Part shown: positions 33,652-43,497 of the stretch, piece after piece | Layout: the number at the start of each line of letters is the position of its first letter | Position numbering within the stretch: the first letter of the stretch is position 1 | From: a bacterium 1XD21-70 | GTDB taxonomy: Bacteria; Bacillota; Clostridia; Lachnospirales; Lachnospiraceae | Direction of reading: 5' to 3' | NCBI GenBank assembly: GCA_003669055.1 | Contig: RAYB01000011.1 | Coordinates: 1 to 64,000, forward strand | Length of the DNA stretch: 64,000 nt | Position numbers and translations under genes: made by a program | The notes under the pieces: generated by a model | What the model was told of the DNA's origin: nothing | Databases searched by the model: none | What the model saw: the letters and a program-made list of their open reading frames with translations, nothing else

Positions 33652-36044
33652 CAGCACCCTCCTTTCTCACTGGCACTGCCGCCCTGGCCTGTTTTCTTTT
33701 TATCGTCATCTGCACACTCCTTTGCATGCTTCACTGCACCCCGGTTAAACTCCGTCCGGTCAATCACCCGGTCAAACACCAGCAAAATCTGGGGAAGCAC
33801 TGTCATGACAAGTATGATGGAAACCAAAGTCCCTGTTCCCAACGCCTTCCCCAGCGAAGCAATAATCGCATTCGATGTCAGCCTTCCCACCGCAAAGCCG
33901 GCACAGGTGAGGATGGAACCCGAGGTAGCCACAGTGGGGAACGCCTGGTTCAGCGCTTCCACCACTACCTGCTTCCGGTCGGCCGACTGCTTCCGCAGAT
34001 CCATGTAACGGCTTGTAATTACGATTGCATAATCAATCGTGGCTCCCATCTGGATCGCGCTGACAATCAGGTAGCTCAAGAAAAACATCGTCCCTCCCCT
34101 AAGTGCCGGTATGGAAAAGTTAATCCAGATGCTGCTCTGGATGGTGAGGACCAGCATAATAGGCAGCCCCGCTGACTGGAAGGTAAACAGCAGGATGATC
34201 CCCACAAACAACGCCGTCAGTACACTGATCTTCACATTATCCGTGCGGAATGATTTGCTCAGGTCATAATCACTGGTCGAGTCACCGACCACATAAACCT
34301 CATCATAATAGGCATTGGCAATATTCCGTATCTGGTCAATGACCGCAAATGTCTCTTCCCCCTCAATAGGCCCAGTCATCGTAAACACAATGCGGGAATA
34401 ATTTTCCCCTTCCAGCTGCTCCCTGGCATCGCTGAGCGCGTCATGCAGGTCATCCACATCCTCCGAAAGGTCATCGTCCAGATCAATCGCCCCTTTTTCT
34501 TTCTGGTCATAAATAAAATCCACCATATCGATAATCGGGATCCGGTATTCATCGAGGTTCTTCATAAATGCACCATACTGTTCCCGGTCAATCGCATAAA
34601 ACTGGTACAGAAGGCGCACCAGATCCAGGTCCACATCCGCAACCTCGGCAAATTCACGTGGGTTCAGTTCATTTACCAGGATATATTTCCCGTCATCATC
34701 CACCTCAATGTTGCTAAGGCCGAGCACTGTGTCCACCCGCTCCACCTGCTCTAGGCCTTCAATAATCCTGGCCTCCTTCTGGTAATCCCCCTTCGGCACC
34801 ACCAGCGCCATGGTATTGGTCACCTCAAAAGTCTTATCAATCCGTACCTTGGATGTCATGAATTCATTCATCTTGTCTGCTTCGATCGAACTATGGTCAT
34901 ACACATACTCACACCGGCTGGACAAGACACAGCCGCCTGCCATCAATACCGCAAAAACCGGCAGCACCAAATACCTGGTGCGCACCACCAGGCGCCCCCA
35001 TCCCCGGATAGACGGCACAAAGCTGCGGTGCACCGTCCTCTCTATCCATTTGGAAAGCATCACGATCATGGCCGGCATCAGGAAAAACACCGTAATCAGG
35101 CTGAAAACAATCGCCTTTGTCAGGACGCGCCCCAGATCCATGCCGATGCCGAACTGCATCAGCATCAATGCCACCATGCCCGACACGGTAGTCAGGCTGC
35201 TCGAGGAGATCTCCGGGATTGCCTTGCTGAGCGCCACCGTGACCGCTTCTATCGTCTCCTTCGTCTCATGCTCCTCCATAAAACGGTGGAATAAAATAAT
35301 CGCATAATCGATCGACAGAGCCAGCTGCAAAACGGCGGCCACCGCATTCGTCACAAAGGAAACCTCGCCAAACCAGAAATTGGTTCCTGTGTTCAGCACG
35401 ATCGCCACGATAAAGGTTATCATAAAAATGACGATCTCCATATAGGTTCCGGAAGTAAAGAGCAGTACCAGCAAAATAATCACTGCCGCCACTGCCAAGA
35501 TACCCTTCATATCCTGTTTTAAGGCCGCATTGTCATCTTTATCCACGGTCGTATAAAAATAGGCCTGGTAACCATCCAGATGCTCCCGCACATTGGCAAT
35601 CGCCTTCTGCGACAGTTCCGTATCCTCCTCTTCCTCAAACGTCAGGGTATAGAGGGCGCACGCATCCTTATAATAGTCCGTGACCTCTTCTTCCCTATAG
35701 GTATCCTCCGCATTTTCCCAGTCAAAAAACTTCACCGAAGAAATCCCCCGGATTTCCTCCAGCGCCTTTGCCTCCTCCAATGCCTTCTCATATGTAATAT
35801 TGGTAACCAGGATCTTTGCCGAACCGAAGGTCGTGAACTGATCCTCCATAATATCCAGCCCTTGCCTGGTCTCCGTCGTGTCCGGCAGATAGTCTGTCAG
35901 TTCCGTATTCACCTTCGCCTTGTTCAATGTTGTCAGGCAGTAAATACATGCAATCGCAAACAGTACCACAAATGCATTTCGTTTATTTACCACGAATGCC
36001 GCAAGCTGCATCATAAAATTATTGCGGTCAATCTTATGTTCCAT
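33651..36044 (-). CDS. RND/MMPL-family exporter
   Basis: The protein is 797 aa, with two repeats of one plus five membrane segments and large extracellular loops. Proton-relay Asp residues are seen in LALSIDYAIILFHRF and MGATIDYAIVITSRYM. The extracellular loops are acidic (EDTYREEEVTDYYKD, DDLSEDVDDLHDAL). Such proteins export lipids or hydrophobic compounds; substrate unknown. First gene of an apparent operon with the GLUG protein and larBCE. AAAGGAG lies about 14 nt before the ATG, a long spacing. Confidence 0.9.
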   Translation of the reverse strand: MEHKIDRNNFMMQLAAFVVNKRNAFVVLFAIACIYCLTTLNKAKVNTELTDYLPDTTETRQGLDIMEDQFTTFGSAKILVTNITYEKALEEAKALEEIRGISSVKFFDWENAEDTYREEEVTDYYKDACALYTLTFEEEEDTELSQKAIANVREHLDGYQAYFYTTVDKDDNAALKQDMKGILAVAAVIILLVLLFTSGTYMEIVIFMITFIVAIVLNTGTNFWFGEVSFVTNAVAAVLQLALSIDYAIILFHRFMEEHETKETIEAVTVALSKAIPEISSSSLTTVSGMVALMLMQFGIGMDLGRVLTKAIVFSLITVFFLMPAMIVMLSKWIERTVHRSFVPSIRGWGRLVVRTRYLVLPVFAVLMAGGCVLSSRCEYVYDHSSIEADKMNEFMTSKVRIDKTFEVTNTMALVVPKGDYQKEARIIEGLEQVERVDTVLGLSNIEVDDDGKYILVNELNPREFAEVADVDLDLVRLLYQFYAIDREQYGAFMKNLDEYRIPIIDMVDFIYDQKEKGAIDLDDDLSEDVDDLHDALSDAREQLEGENYSRIVFTMTGPIEGEETFAVIDQIRNIANAYYDEVYVVGDSTSDYDLSKSFRTDNVKISVLTALFVGIILLFTFQSAGLPIMLVLTIQSSIWINFSIPALRGGTMFFLSYLIVSAIQMGATIDYAIVITSRYMDLRKQSADRKQVVVEALNQAFPTVATSGSILTCAGFAVGRLTSNAIIASLGKALGTGTLVSIILVMTVLPQILLVFDRVIDRTEFNRGAVKHAKECADDDKKKTGQGGSASEKGGC

Positions 36045-36232
36045 ATTGCTTCATTCTGCTCCTTTCCCTTAACTTCTATAAATAAAACACCAGAAAGATA
36101 GCAGCTATCCCTTGGGAACTGCGCTTACCTTCCTGGCCTTTTTATTCTCTCTTAGGTACGGTTTAAGCAACCCGGTGATTTCGGCTGCCCCCTCGCCTTA
36201 ACAAACGGATATGAAAGATCCCTGCCCTCCTA

Positions 36233-36559
36233 TCACTCCTCATCTTCCCCTACCAATTCGTCATACTCCTGGTCATCTAGCAGTTCGTCAAATGCATCTG
36301 CCACCAGATCATATTCTTCATCGCTTTCGATATTCTCCAGGTTGGGGTTGCCCTCTGCATCCTCGGAATAACGGTACAGGTACACTTCCCCCTCCTCTGC
36401 CAGTTCCCCCTCCATGGGAAGCAATGCGATATATTCCCGCTCCCCGGCATCAAATATAGTCAGCACTACACACTCTAGCTGGCTTCCGTCATCCAATGTC
36501 AAGGTAACGGTTACCTCCTCCTGCTCCATCTCATTGTTTATATTCTTATTCTGATCCAT
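36233..36559 (-). CDS. DUF1292 family protein
   Basis: The protein is 108 aa and very acidic. VTVTLTLDDGSQLECVVLTI and YIALLPM with VYLYRYSED are typical of DUF1292. The C-terminus is a run of Asp/Glu. Function unknown; widespread in Firmicutes. AAAGGAG lies before the ATG. The flanking 36045-36232 gap has a short GATAGC/GCTATC palindrome and no gene. Confidence 0.88.
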   Translation of the reverse strand: MDQNKNINNEMEQEEVTVTLTLDDGSQLECVVLTIFDAGEREYIALLPMEGELAEEGEVYLYRYSEDAEGNPNLENIESDEEYDLVADAFDELLDDQEYDELVGEDEE

Positions 36560-36680
36560 GCTACCGGTCTCCTTTGCCTAGGTTTCCCTTTGATATTTGA
36601 TATCTTTTTACCACATAAACAACTTTACCAAAATATAGGCATAAAATCAAGGAATTTTTGTGTTTAAATTTAGTTAATGA

Positions 36681-37202
36681 TTAATATTCAATCCCTTCCC
36701 TTGCCGGGATCCCCTTTTTGTAGGGATGCTTTATCATTTGGATATCCGATACGTAGTCTGCTATTTCCAGCAGCTGATGGGAAGGATCCCTGCCTGTCAG
36801 AATTACCTCAAGGCATCCCGGGCGGTTTTTTAAAAAATCTATCACATCCGTCTCCTGTACCATGCCGTAATTACATGCTGCCAGGATCTCGTCCAGGATC
36901 AGAATGCCGTATCCTCTGGATACTGCCTCGTGGCACGCCTGGGCAAAGCGCTGCCGGAAATATTTTGCTGCCTCGGCCTTCTCCTCTGCTCCCATCCGGA
37001 AAACAAAGCCAAACTCGCGGTCACAGGGCGTCACCGTAATCCCCGGGATCTGGCAAAGTATTGGCACCTCACCGGAATCTTCCGTTTTCAGGAACCGCAC
37101 TATTAGCACCTTTTTCCCCCGGCCGGCCGCGCGTATGGCCAAGCCCAGCGCCGCTGAGGTCTTGCCCTTCCCGTCTCCGCAATAAATATGGATACATCCC
37201 AA
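36681..37202 (-). CDS. cobO: Cob(I)yrinic acid a,c-diamide adenosyltransferase
   Basis: The protein is 173 aa and transfers the adenosyl group of ATP to corrinoids (CobO/BtuR/CobA type). The P-loop is GDGKGKTSAALGLAIRA. ILILDEILAACNYG and VILTGRDPSHQLLEIADYVS are family motifs. The likely start is TTG at 37202, 7 nt after GAGGG; no suitable ATG exists nearby. No other cobalamin genes are adjacent. Confidence 0.93.
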   Translation of the reverse strand: MGCIHIYCGDGKGKTSAALGLAIRAAGRGKKVLIVRFLKTEDSGEVPILCQIPGITVTPCDREFGFVFRMGAEEKAEAAKYFRQRFAQACHEAVSRGYGILILDEILAACNYGMVQETDVIDFLKNRPGCLEVILTGRDPSHQLLEIADYVSDIQMIKHPYKKGIPAREGIEY

Positions 37203-37247
37203 CTTTTATCCCTCACATTCCTGGTGTTTTTATTTTATATACATCAC

Positions 37248-39095
37248 TTAATCCCCCAAATACTCATCCACAAACCGTGACCTCTCCTGCCCTTTCCCGT
37301 ACCGCTCCTTCACATAGCACACGTGCAGACGGTCTTTTGCCCGGGTCATGGCCACATAGAACATCCTCCGCTCTTCCTCCAGATCTGCCTCCAGCACTGC
37401 CTTATGGTGCGGTGTCACCCGCTCGTTGGCATCCAGGATATACACCACCGGAAACTCCAGCCCCTTGGAACTGTGCATGGTCATCAGAGATACGCAATCC
37501 GTATCCTTTTCCGGCCTTTTTGCCTGCTCCTTTAGTTTCTCCCCGTATTCCTTCATATGCGCAAACCACTCCTGCACGGACGAAAAACCGGATGCACTCT
37601 CCTGCAGTTGGTCTGCCACCTCCAGAAGTTCCTCCGGCTTCATGCGCCGGTAATCTGCATACTCCCGCAGATACTCATCATACCCCACCCCCTTGCGGAT
37701 GTAATTCACCGCCGCCACCGGCGCCATCCTCCCGATCATCCGCAGGTCATACTCCAGCTGCTCGATCCGCTCCACCATCCAGCCCTTATCCTGGTACCAG
37801 GCCTTCACCTTGCCCCAGGAGACCTCCTGCCCCTCTAATGCCTCGCGGTTCACATACCGCTTGGGCCGGTTGATCACCCGCACCACATCGGCGCGCCTTG
37901 CCCGTCCCTCTTTTGCCAGAGCGTCCGCCGCAATCCGGATATAGGCACTGATATCTAAGGCAATCCAGTGCTCATACAGATTCGGCAGTGTGTCCTTCAT
38001 CCGGAACGGGATATTGTACTCCATCAGGCGTTCCATCAAAAGCCTCGGCTCCATGCTTGTCCGGTAAAGCACCGCTATGTCCGACCACCTGTACCCCATG
38101 CGCACATAATCCTGCAGTTCCTCCACGATCCCCTTCGTCTCAGCCCGCGCATCGTCCCACACAGCAGTCACCACCGGACGCCCTTTCCCCCGGCTCGCGC
38201 GGATTTCTTTCTGATAACGGGTCCTATTGTGCCGGATCAGCCGCCCAGCCGCATCCACAATCTCTGCACAGGAGCGGTAATTGATGCCCAAAAGCGTTTG
38301 TTTCGACTGTGGGTAATCCTTCGTAAATCCCAGCATGATCTCCGGTTTTGCCCCACGGAAGCGGTAGATCGACTGGTCGTCATCCCCCACGATAAACAAA
38401 TTATCCTCCGGCGCCGCCAGCATCCGCACAATCTCATACTGCACACGGTTGATGTCCTGGAACTCGTCCACTAAGATATACCGGTATTTCTTCTGCCAGG
38501 CCGCCAGGATATCTTTCCTCTGGGTAAACAGTTCATAGCACATGACCAGCATATCATCAAAATCCAGTAAATGCTGCCTTGCCAGCGCATCCGCATACCC
38601 CTGGTACAGATCCTTAAACAGCCCCTCCGGACAATTCTTGGAATAATAATGCTCCAGGTTTATCATCTCCCCCTTGACGGCGCTGATCTCCGAGAGAATC
38701 CCCCCGGCAAACTCTGCCTCGTCCTCCGCATCCACATGGTAGCGCCCCATCAGTTCCCGCATAATCCGCAGGCGCTGCTCTTCCCGGATAATATTGGACG
38801 CGTCATAGCGGTAGGCATGCTTTAAAATGCCGAAGAACACTGCATGGAATGTTCCGAAGCTGACAGGAAGCCGCCGGCCCTCAACCAGAACCTGGAACCG
38901 CTGTTTCATCTCTTCCGCCGCCGCCTTTGTAAAGGTAATCACCAAAATACCCCCCGGTTCCACCTGGTGCTCCTCCACCAGATGCCGGATCCGATGGGTA
39001 ATCACCGTTGTCTTGCCGGATCCCGGCCCCGCCAGCACCAGCATCGGGCCGTCCTTATGGCGGATTGCCTGCAGCTGCGACTCATGAAATGCCAT
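37248..39095 (-). CDS. UvrD/PcrA-like superfamily 1 DNA helicase
   Basis: The protein is 615 aa. Walker A is MLVLAGPGSGKTTVITHRI; motif II is LVDEFQDINRVQYEIVRML; motif III has VGDDDQSIYRFRGAKPEIML; motif V/VI has VSLMTMHSSKGLEFPVVYIL and YVAMTRAKDRLHVCYV. Shorter than typical PcrA (about 740 aa), with a reduced C-terminal region. A 3'-5' helicase in repair is likely. GGAGGG precedes the ATG by 9 nt. Confidence 0.94.
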   Translation of the reverse strand: MAFHESQLQAIRHKDGPMLVLAGPGSGKTTVITHRIRHLVEEHQVEPGGILVITFTKAAAEEMKQRFQVLVEGRRLPVSFGTFHAVFFGILKHAYRYDASNIIREEQRLRIMRELMGRYHVDAEDEAEFAGGILSEISAVKGEMINLEHYYSKNCPEGLFKDLYQGYADALARQHLLDFDDMLVMCYELFTQRKDILAAWQKKYRYILVDEFQDINRVQYEIVRMLAAPEDNLFIVGDDDQSIYRFRGAKPEIMLGFTKDYPQSKQTLLGINYRSCAEIVDAAGRLIRHNRTRYQKEIRASRGKGRPVVTAVWDDARAETKGIVEELQDYVRMGYRWSDIAVLYRTSMEPRLLMERLMEYNIPFRMKDTLPNLYEHWIALDISAYIRIAADALAKEGRARRADVVRVINRPKRYVNREALEGQEVSWGKVKAWYQDKGWMVERIEQLEYDLRMIGRMAPVAAVNYIRKGVGYDEYLREYADYRRMKPEELLEVADQLQESASGFSSVQEWFAHMKEYGEKLKEQAKRPEKDTDCVSLMTMHSSKGLEFPVVYILDANERVTPHHKAVLEADLEEERRMFYVAMTRAKDRLHVCYVKERYGKGQERSRFVDEYLGD

Positions 39096-39139
39096 TTTCC
39101 TGTACCCTCCTGTCCCTGAAAATACCTATAAAAACGATC

Positions 39140-40045
39140 TCACCCTCTGTCTTCTGCCAAAAACGTCCGGATATTATCCAGCACCTTCTCGCTCAGCAGC
39201 ACAAACGCCTGCCTCGTCCTTCCCACGGACGTCCCCATGCAGACCACATTGTCCCGGCCAAGCAATTTCCCGGACGGATCCCCGGCTGCCGCTTCCGTAT
39301 CACAGCAGTACAGGTTCTCCCCTGACTCCAGCCATGATGCCAGGGCATCCGTATCTGAGGCAGTCCCGATCGAGGTATTCATCAGGATCTTCTTATTCCC
39401 CAGGCACCTAAACTGCTCTTCATGGAGCAGGATCACATTTTTATTGAGACAGGTAATCACCACCCGGTTTTTCGCCAGCAATTCATCCAAAGGGAGGTAC
39501 TCCATGCCTGCTGCTTCCTTCTCGGGCTTTCTGGTACGGCTGAAGTAAGACACCTTTGCCCCCATCATCAGCAGCGCATCCGCCACCATCCCGCCGGAGA
39601 CCCCCAGGCCAACGATCCCCACCGGCAAGCCGGTCAGTTCCAGCGGTTCCTCCTCCCACATCGGGAAATCAAACCCATGGAGGATCCGGACCAGCTGGTA
39701 AATCACATACTCCACCACTCCCCTGTCTCCATAATCCCGGATCCCCAGCACCCGGATCCCATGCTCCCTGGCATAGGCAATATCCACATTCGCGCTGGCC
39801 TCCGAGTACAGGCTGCAGCACATGCCAATATAACGGATATTCGGGCAGCGCTCCAGCACCGGGCGGCCAATCTGTGAGGTGTAACTCACCAGCACCCCGT
39901 CCGCATCGCCGATCCTGCGGGCAATCTCCTCCTCATCTGCCGGAATGTCATCATAGAGCACCACTTCCTTCGCATATTTCTTCAACTCCTCCTGAGCAGG
40001 CAAAACCAGGCTTACCGGCTCGATTGCCACTAATTTTTCAAACAT
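39140..40045 (-). CDS. D-2-hydroxyacid dehydrogenase-like protein, atypical active site
   Basis: The protein is 301 aa. The Rossmann motif GLPVGIVGLGVSGGMVADAL is intact. The segment normally holding the catalytic Arg (N-x-x-RG) reads NTSIGTASDTDALASWL, and the segment normally holding the catalytic His (PH) reads VVCMGTSVGRTRQAF. Both residues appear absent, so ordinary 2-hydroxyacid oxidation is doubtful. It may bind NAD(P) with another role. AAAGGA precedes the ATG; it lies 45 bp after the helicase stop side and has its own upstream gap. Confidence 0.8.
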   Translation of the reverse strand: MFEKLVAIEPVSLVLPAQEELKKYAKEVVLYDDIPADEEEIARRIGDADGVLVSYTSQIGRPVLERCPNIRYIGMCCSLYSEASANVDIAYAREHGIRVLGIRDYGDRGVVEYVIYQLVRILHGFDFPMWEEEPLELTGLPVGIVGLGVSGGMVADALLMMGAKVSYFSRTRKPEKEAAGMEYLPLDELLAKNRVVITCLNKNVILLHEEQFRCLGNKKILMNTSIGTASDTDALASWLESGENLYCCDTEAAAGDPSGKLLGRDNVVCMGTSVGRTRQAFVLLSEKVLDNIRTFLAEDRG

Positions 40046-40200
40046 ATTTTAATCCTTTCCTCTCTTTTCTCTGGCCTCACCCTGGTCTTTCAACCAGTGC
40101 CCAAGGCCTTTGGGAATTATCTGTAAGTTCGATTGTACTAGAAAAAGGCGGGAAAAACAAGGAGATTTGAGAACTGGCCTAGGCAGCCTCCGCAATAAAA

Positions 40201-40249
40201 GCAAAACCAGGATGCCGGAATGCCCAAAAACCCCGGATCCTGGTTTTGC
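40201..40249 (-). terminator. Terminator of TRAP operon A
   Basis: A 13-bp outer stem (GCAAAACCAGGAT) with an inner CCGG pairing, then TTTT on the minus strand. It lies 20 bp after the DctM stop. Confidence 0.85.
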
Positions 40250-40268
40250 CTATTTTACCACATGATTA

Positions 40269-41558
40269 TTAAATAGCCGCCCCATAGATCAGGTTCGGCA
40301 AGAACAGTACCATCTTCGGGAAGAAGACGCAGAGCGCTACGGTAATCAATATCGCCACAAACAGCGGAACCGAATACCGTGTCGTCTCCTCCACCGAGCA
40401 GCCCATAATGTTTGAACAAGTATAAAGCGCCACTCCCACCGGAGGTGTAGAGCATCCCATGGTAACAATCGTCATCATAATGATCCCGAAGTGTACCGGG
40501 TCAATCCCATACTGGGTGATAATCGGGATCAGGATCGGGGTAACGATCAGCGTGATGACCGTAGTCTCCATGAACATGCCAAAGACTGTCAGCATGATCA
40601 GGATCAGCAGCAGCAGAATGTACTTATTGCTTGTCAGGCTGACCAGCATCGTCGTCAGTGTCTTAGGAAGCTGGTCAAACACCACCCCATAGCTGAAAAT
40701 CCCGGAAAATGCCAAAATCATGGTGATAACCGACAGATCCTTGACGCTGTCAACCACACATTTCTTGAACTTCTCAAGAGTCAGTTCCTTATAGATAAAG
40801 GCACCTACCACCAGCGCATAAAACACTGCAAATGCCCCGGATTCCGACGGTGTCATCACACCGAAACGGATCAGCACAATCAAAAGAATCGGGAATAACA
40901 GCGCCCAGATGCTCTCGATACACGCCTTTAAGATCACTCCCGGCGGTGACGGCTTATCATGATCCGGCTTATATCCGTGATGGCGTGCGGACCACGCCGT
41001 GGCAATCATCATCAGGATACACATGATAATGCCCGGAAGGAAGCCGGCCACAAACAGGCGGCCGATCGACACCTCTCCCACCGTGCCATACAAAATCAGC
41101 CCCATAGACGGCGGGATTGTCGCCACGATCAGGCCGGACAGGCAGTTAACCGCCGCCGCCCAGCCCGGCGCATAGCCGCGCTTTGTCATCTCCGGCCCAA
41201 GGATCCGGCACTCCATCGCCGCATCCGCCACCGCAGACCCGGACACGCCGCCCATCAGGGTAGACAGCACGACCGATACCTGCCCGATCGAGCCGTACAT
41301 GTGGCCGGTCATTACATTGGCCAGCTTGACCAGGCGCGAGGTGATTCCGGTATTATTCATCAGGTTTCCCGCAAAGATAAACAAAGGAATCGCCAGCATG
41401 GTGAAGGACTGGGTCGTGGACAGGGACTTCTGAACCAAAATCGTCCAGGGGATCTCCGGGCGCATCAGGAAAAAAGCAAATCCCGATACCGCAATCGCAA
41501 ATGCCACCGGCATGCCCAAAAACAGGAGTACCAGAAAGAATCCTATTGCACTTAACAT
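40269..41558 (-). CDS. TRAP transporter large permease DctM (copy A)
   Basis: The protein is 429 aa with about twelve membrane segments. Motifs include MLAIPLFIFAGNLMNNTGIT, LMGGVSGSAVADAAMECRIL and ATIPPSMGLILYGTVGEVS. Almost identical to copy B (44613-45902), especially the first 170 residues. It forms the gradient-driven translocator with DctQ and receives solute from DctP. TAATG overlap with dctQ. Substrate unknown; probably an organic acid, possibly a sugar acid given LacI control. Confidence 0.94.
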   Translation of the reverse strand: MLSAIGFFLVLLFLGMPVAFAIAVSGFAFFLMRPEIPWTILVQKSLSTTQSFTMLAIPLFIFAGNLMNNTGITSRLVKLANVMTGHMYGSIGQVSVVLSTLMGGVSGSAVADAAMECRILGPEMTKRGYAPGWAAAVNCLSGLIVATIPPSMGLILYGTVGEVSIGRLFVAGFLPGIIMCILMMIATAWSARHHGYKPDHDKPSPPGVILKACIESIWALLFPILLIVLIRFGVMTPSESGAFAVFYALVVGAFIYKELTLEKFKKCVVDSVKDLSVITMILAFSGIFSYGVVFDQLPKTLTTMLVSLTSNKYILLLLILIMLTVFGMFMETTVITLIVTPILIPIITQYGIDPVHFGIIMMTIVTMGCSTPPVGVALYTCSNIMGCSVEETTRYSVPLFVAILITVALCVFFPKMVLFLPNLIYGAAI

Positions 41559-42040
41559 TACTCAGCCCCCCATTCCTTTACAGGTTTTTTGAAATCTCCC
41601 ACCGTTTTGCCGATTGCACTGAAAAACATCAAGAAGGAGCCCACCGGAACCGCCAGCGTACACCAGGCATAACTCATCTTCAAGGTGTTGAAGGTCCTGT
41701 TCCAGCTTTGGGACACCAAAAGGAATCCATAGACAATCAAAATCAGCAAAAACAGCAGCATCAAGGCATCAAAAATCAGCATCAGAACCTTTTGCACCGG
41801 CTTGGGAAACTTATTCACCAACATATCGATCCGGATCAGCCCCCCGCCTTTGATGATAATGTCGGAACCGATAAATGTCAGCCACGCAAATGCCAGCAGA
41901 GACACATCCTGTGCCCAGTTCACCGGCATCCCAATCGTCCTGGCCACCGCAGACCAGAACACCAGGATGGCTATCATACATAACATAATACCGGCAAGGA
42001 TCTCTTCAATCTTTAAAATCAAATCCGATATTTTCTTCAT
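41558..42040 (-). CDS. TRAP transporter small permease DctQ (copy A)
   Basis: The protein is 160 aa with four membrane segments. LILKIEEILAGIMLCMIAIL and NWAQDVSLLAFAWLTFIGSD are typical. ATG 42040 is chosen because AAAGGA lies about 8 nt upstream of it and the length then equals copy B (160 aa). A longer reading from 42121 has a non-homologous 27-residue extension. It joins DctM in the membrane complex. Confidence 0.92.
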   Translation of the reverse strand: MKKISDLILKIEEILAGIMLCMIAILVFWSAVARTIGMPVNWAQDVSLLAFAWLTFIGSDIIIKGGGLIRIDMLVNKFPKPVQKVLMLIFDALMLLFLLILIVYGFLLVSQSWNRTFNTLKMSYAWCTLAVPVGSFLMFFSAIGKTVGDFKKPVKEWGAE

Positions 42041-42120
42041 CTGAAAGCTTCCTTTCCGTGTAACAATTCTTCCAAACAGCAACCGCTCAGATAACCTGGG
42101 CGGTTGCCAGACACATCGCA

Positions 42121-43194
42121 TCAGTTTGTCTTGCCGATCTCCTTGTACAGCTGCTCTCTCAGTTCTGTATAGCCCAGCTTATCATAAACCGGATCCACCA
42201 GGGCTTTAAAGGGAGCCACATCCGGCTCAACAATGGTCATGCCTGCTTCTACCATCTTCTTCTCTGCATCCTCCACCTCAGACATAACGTCGGCGGCTGT
42301 CGTCTTGCCCATCTCCACAGAGGTTTCCACCAGCAAAGTCTGCAAATCTTCCGGCAGGCTCTCAAACCACTTCTGGCCGCAGATCAGCCCCTGCATCAGC
42401 TGGAAATGATGAGTCTTGGACTGATATTCACATACCTCATAGATCCGGGACGGATAAGTGGAAGTATTCTGTGCTTCACATCCCTCCAGTGCCTTCGACT
42501 GGATCCCGTTGTATACCTCACCCCAGGACATGGAAATCGGCGTAGCGCCCATTGCCTGGATCGTCTCCGTACATACCTCCTGGCCGATGGTACGGATCCG
42601 CAGCCCTTTTAAGTCCTCCGGGGAATTGATCGGCTTATTGGTCATAAACTCACGCGGGCCATCGTAAAAGGTAAAGGATAAGATCTTGATCCCGTGGTCA
42701 TTGGAAAGGGTATCGCACCATCCCTTAAAGGTATCTGTCTGCGTCACCTGATAGCACTCATCATAGTTATCTGCAAAATATCCCATCATTAAAATGGAGA
42801 AATCCTTCACATACTGCCCCATACGGGAAGCATCGGTATTTACCGCCACGTTCACGCCCTGAATGGCCTGCTCCAGCACATCCTCGTCGCTGCCTAACTG
42901 GCCTGCCGGAAATACGGTAACCTTCAGCCTGCCGTTCGATTTTTCATTCAGCGTATCCGCCAGCTTCTGATAGTTCCTGGTAATCAGGGCCTGCTCGGTC
43001 TGGGATGTGGAAATCTTCAGTTCGTATACCTTATCCGTATCTGCAGCCGCTGCCGCCTCACCACCCTCATCCTTCGCCTCTGCTGCCGGAGCCGGTGCGG
43101 GCTGCGCGTTCCCCATCCCCGGCATGCCGCTGCACGCACTCAGCACTGCCATCGCTGCCGCCAAAACACTTGCTGTCAATACTCTTTTTTTCAT
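42121..43194 (-). CDS. TRAP solute-binding lipoprotein DctP (copy A)
   Basis: The protein is 357 aa with a lipoprotein signal (LAAAMAVLSACSGMPG) followed by an Ala/Pro/Glu-rich linker. DctP motifs: LADTLNEKSNGRLKVTVFPA, GQLGSDEDVLEQAIQG, and LKGLRIRTIGQEVCTETIQA containing the conserved Arg that pairs with substrate carboxylate. Very similar to copy B. First gene of operon A; promoter 43267-43295 and LacI-type operators 43224-43251 lie upstream. Confidence 0.94.
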   Translation of the reverse strand: MKKRVLTASVLAAAMAVLSACSGMPGMGNAQPAPAPAAEAKDEGGEAAAAADTDKVYELKISTSQTEQALITRNYQKLADTLNEKSNGRLKVTVFPAGQLGSDEDVLEQAIQGVNVAVNTDASRMGQYVKDFSILMMGYFADNYDECYQVTQTDTFKGWCDTLSNDHGIKILSFTFYDGPREFMTNKPINSPEDLKGLRIRTIGQEVCTETIQAMGATPISMSWGEVYNGIQSKALEGCEAQNTSTYPSRIYEVCEYQSKTHHFQLMQGLICGQKWFESLPEDLQTLLVETSVEMGKTTAADVMSEVEDAEKKMVEAGMTIVEPDVAPFKALVDPVYDKLGYTELREQLYKEIGKTN

Positions 43195-43223
43195 CTTTAT
43201 TCCCCTTTTCCTAGTAATAGTGC

Positions 43224-43251
43224 TTAACGATTTCTTATCGCTAAACGTTTA
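43224..43251. promoter_or_regulatory. Operators upstream of TRAP operon A
   Basis: TAAACGTTTA (43242-43251) is a perfect LacI-type palindrome. Beside it, 43224-43240 contains CGAT-N5-ATCG inside TTAACGATTTCTTATCG. Both motifs recur upstream of operon B, at 47566-47575 and 47607-47623. The sites lie just downstream of the promoter start, so binding would repress. Confidence 0.75.
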
Positions 43252-43266
43252 CATCTTAACACATTT

Positions 43267-43295
43267 AATATAAACGATCACACAAAAGAAATCAA
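43267..43295 (-). promoter_or_regulatory. Sigma-A promoter of TRAP operon A
   Basis: Minus strand TTGATT, 17 bp, TATATT, with the TAAACGTTTA operator about 15 bp downstream of the -10. The gap 43195-43497 holds this, the divergent LacI promoter and no gene. Confidence 0.7.
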
Positions 43296-43359
43296 GCAAT
43301 TTTTTATATTTATTTTATAATTATTTTAGTTTTATTGTAACCCCTTCCCAAATTCACTT

Positions 43360-43388
43360 TGACATCGACCGCCCAAGCTGATAAAATA
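43360..43388 (+). promoter_or_regulatory. Sigma-A promoter of the LacI regulator
   Basis: TTGACA, 17 bp, TAAAAT, about 110 bp before the ATG. The leader between has no exact TAAACGTTTA site. Confidence 0.75.
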
Positions 43389-43497
43389 ATTCCATATACC
43401 ACAGGATTTCCCGTTCCGCCCGCGGATTGGGCAACCGTTTTGGCAAACCGGGCATATATCGATTACACAATACTTAGAACGGAAGGAGTATCCGGCC

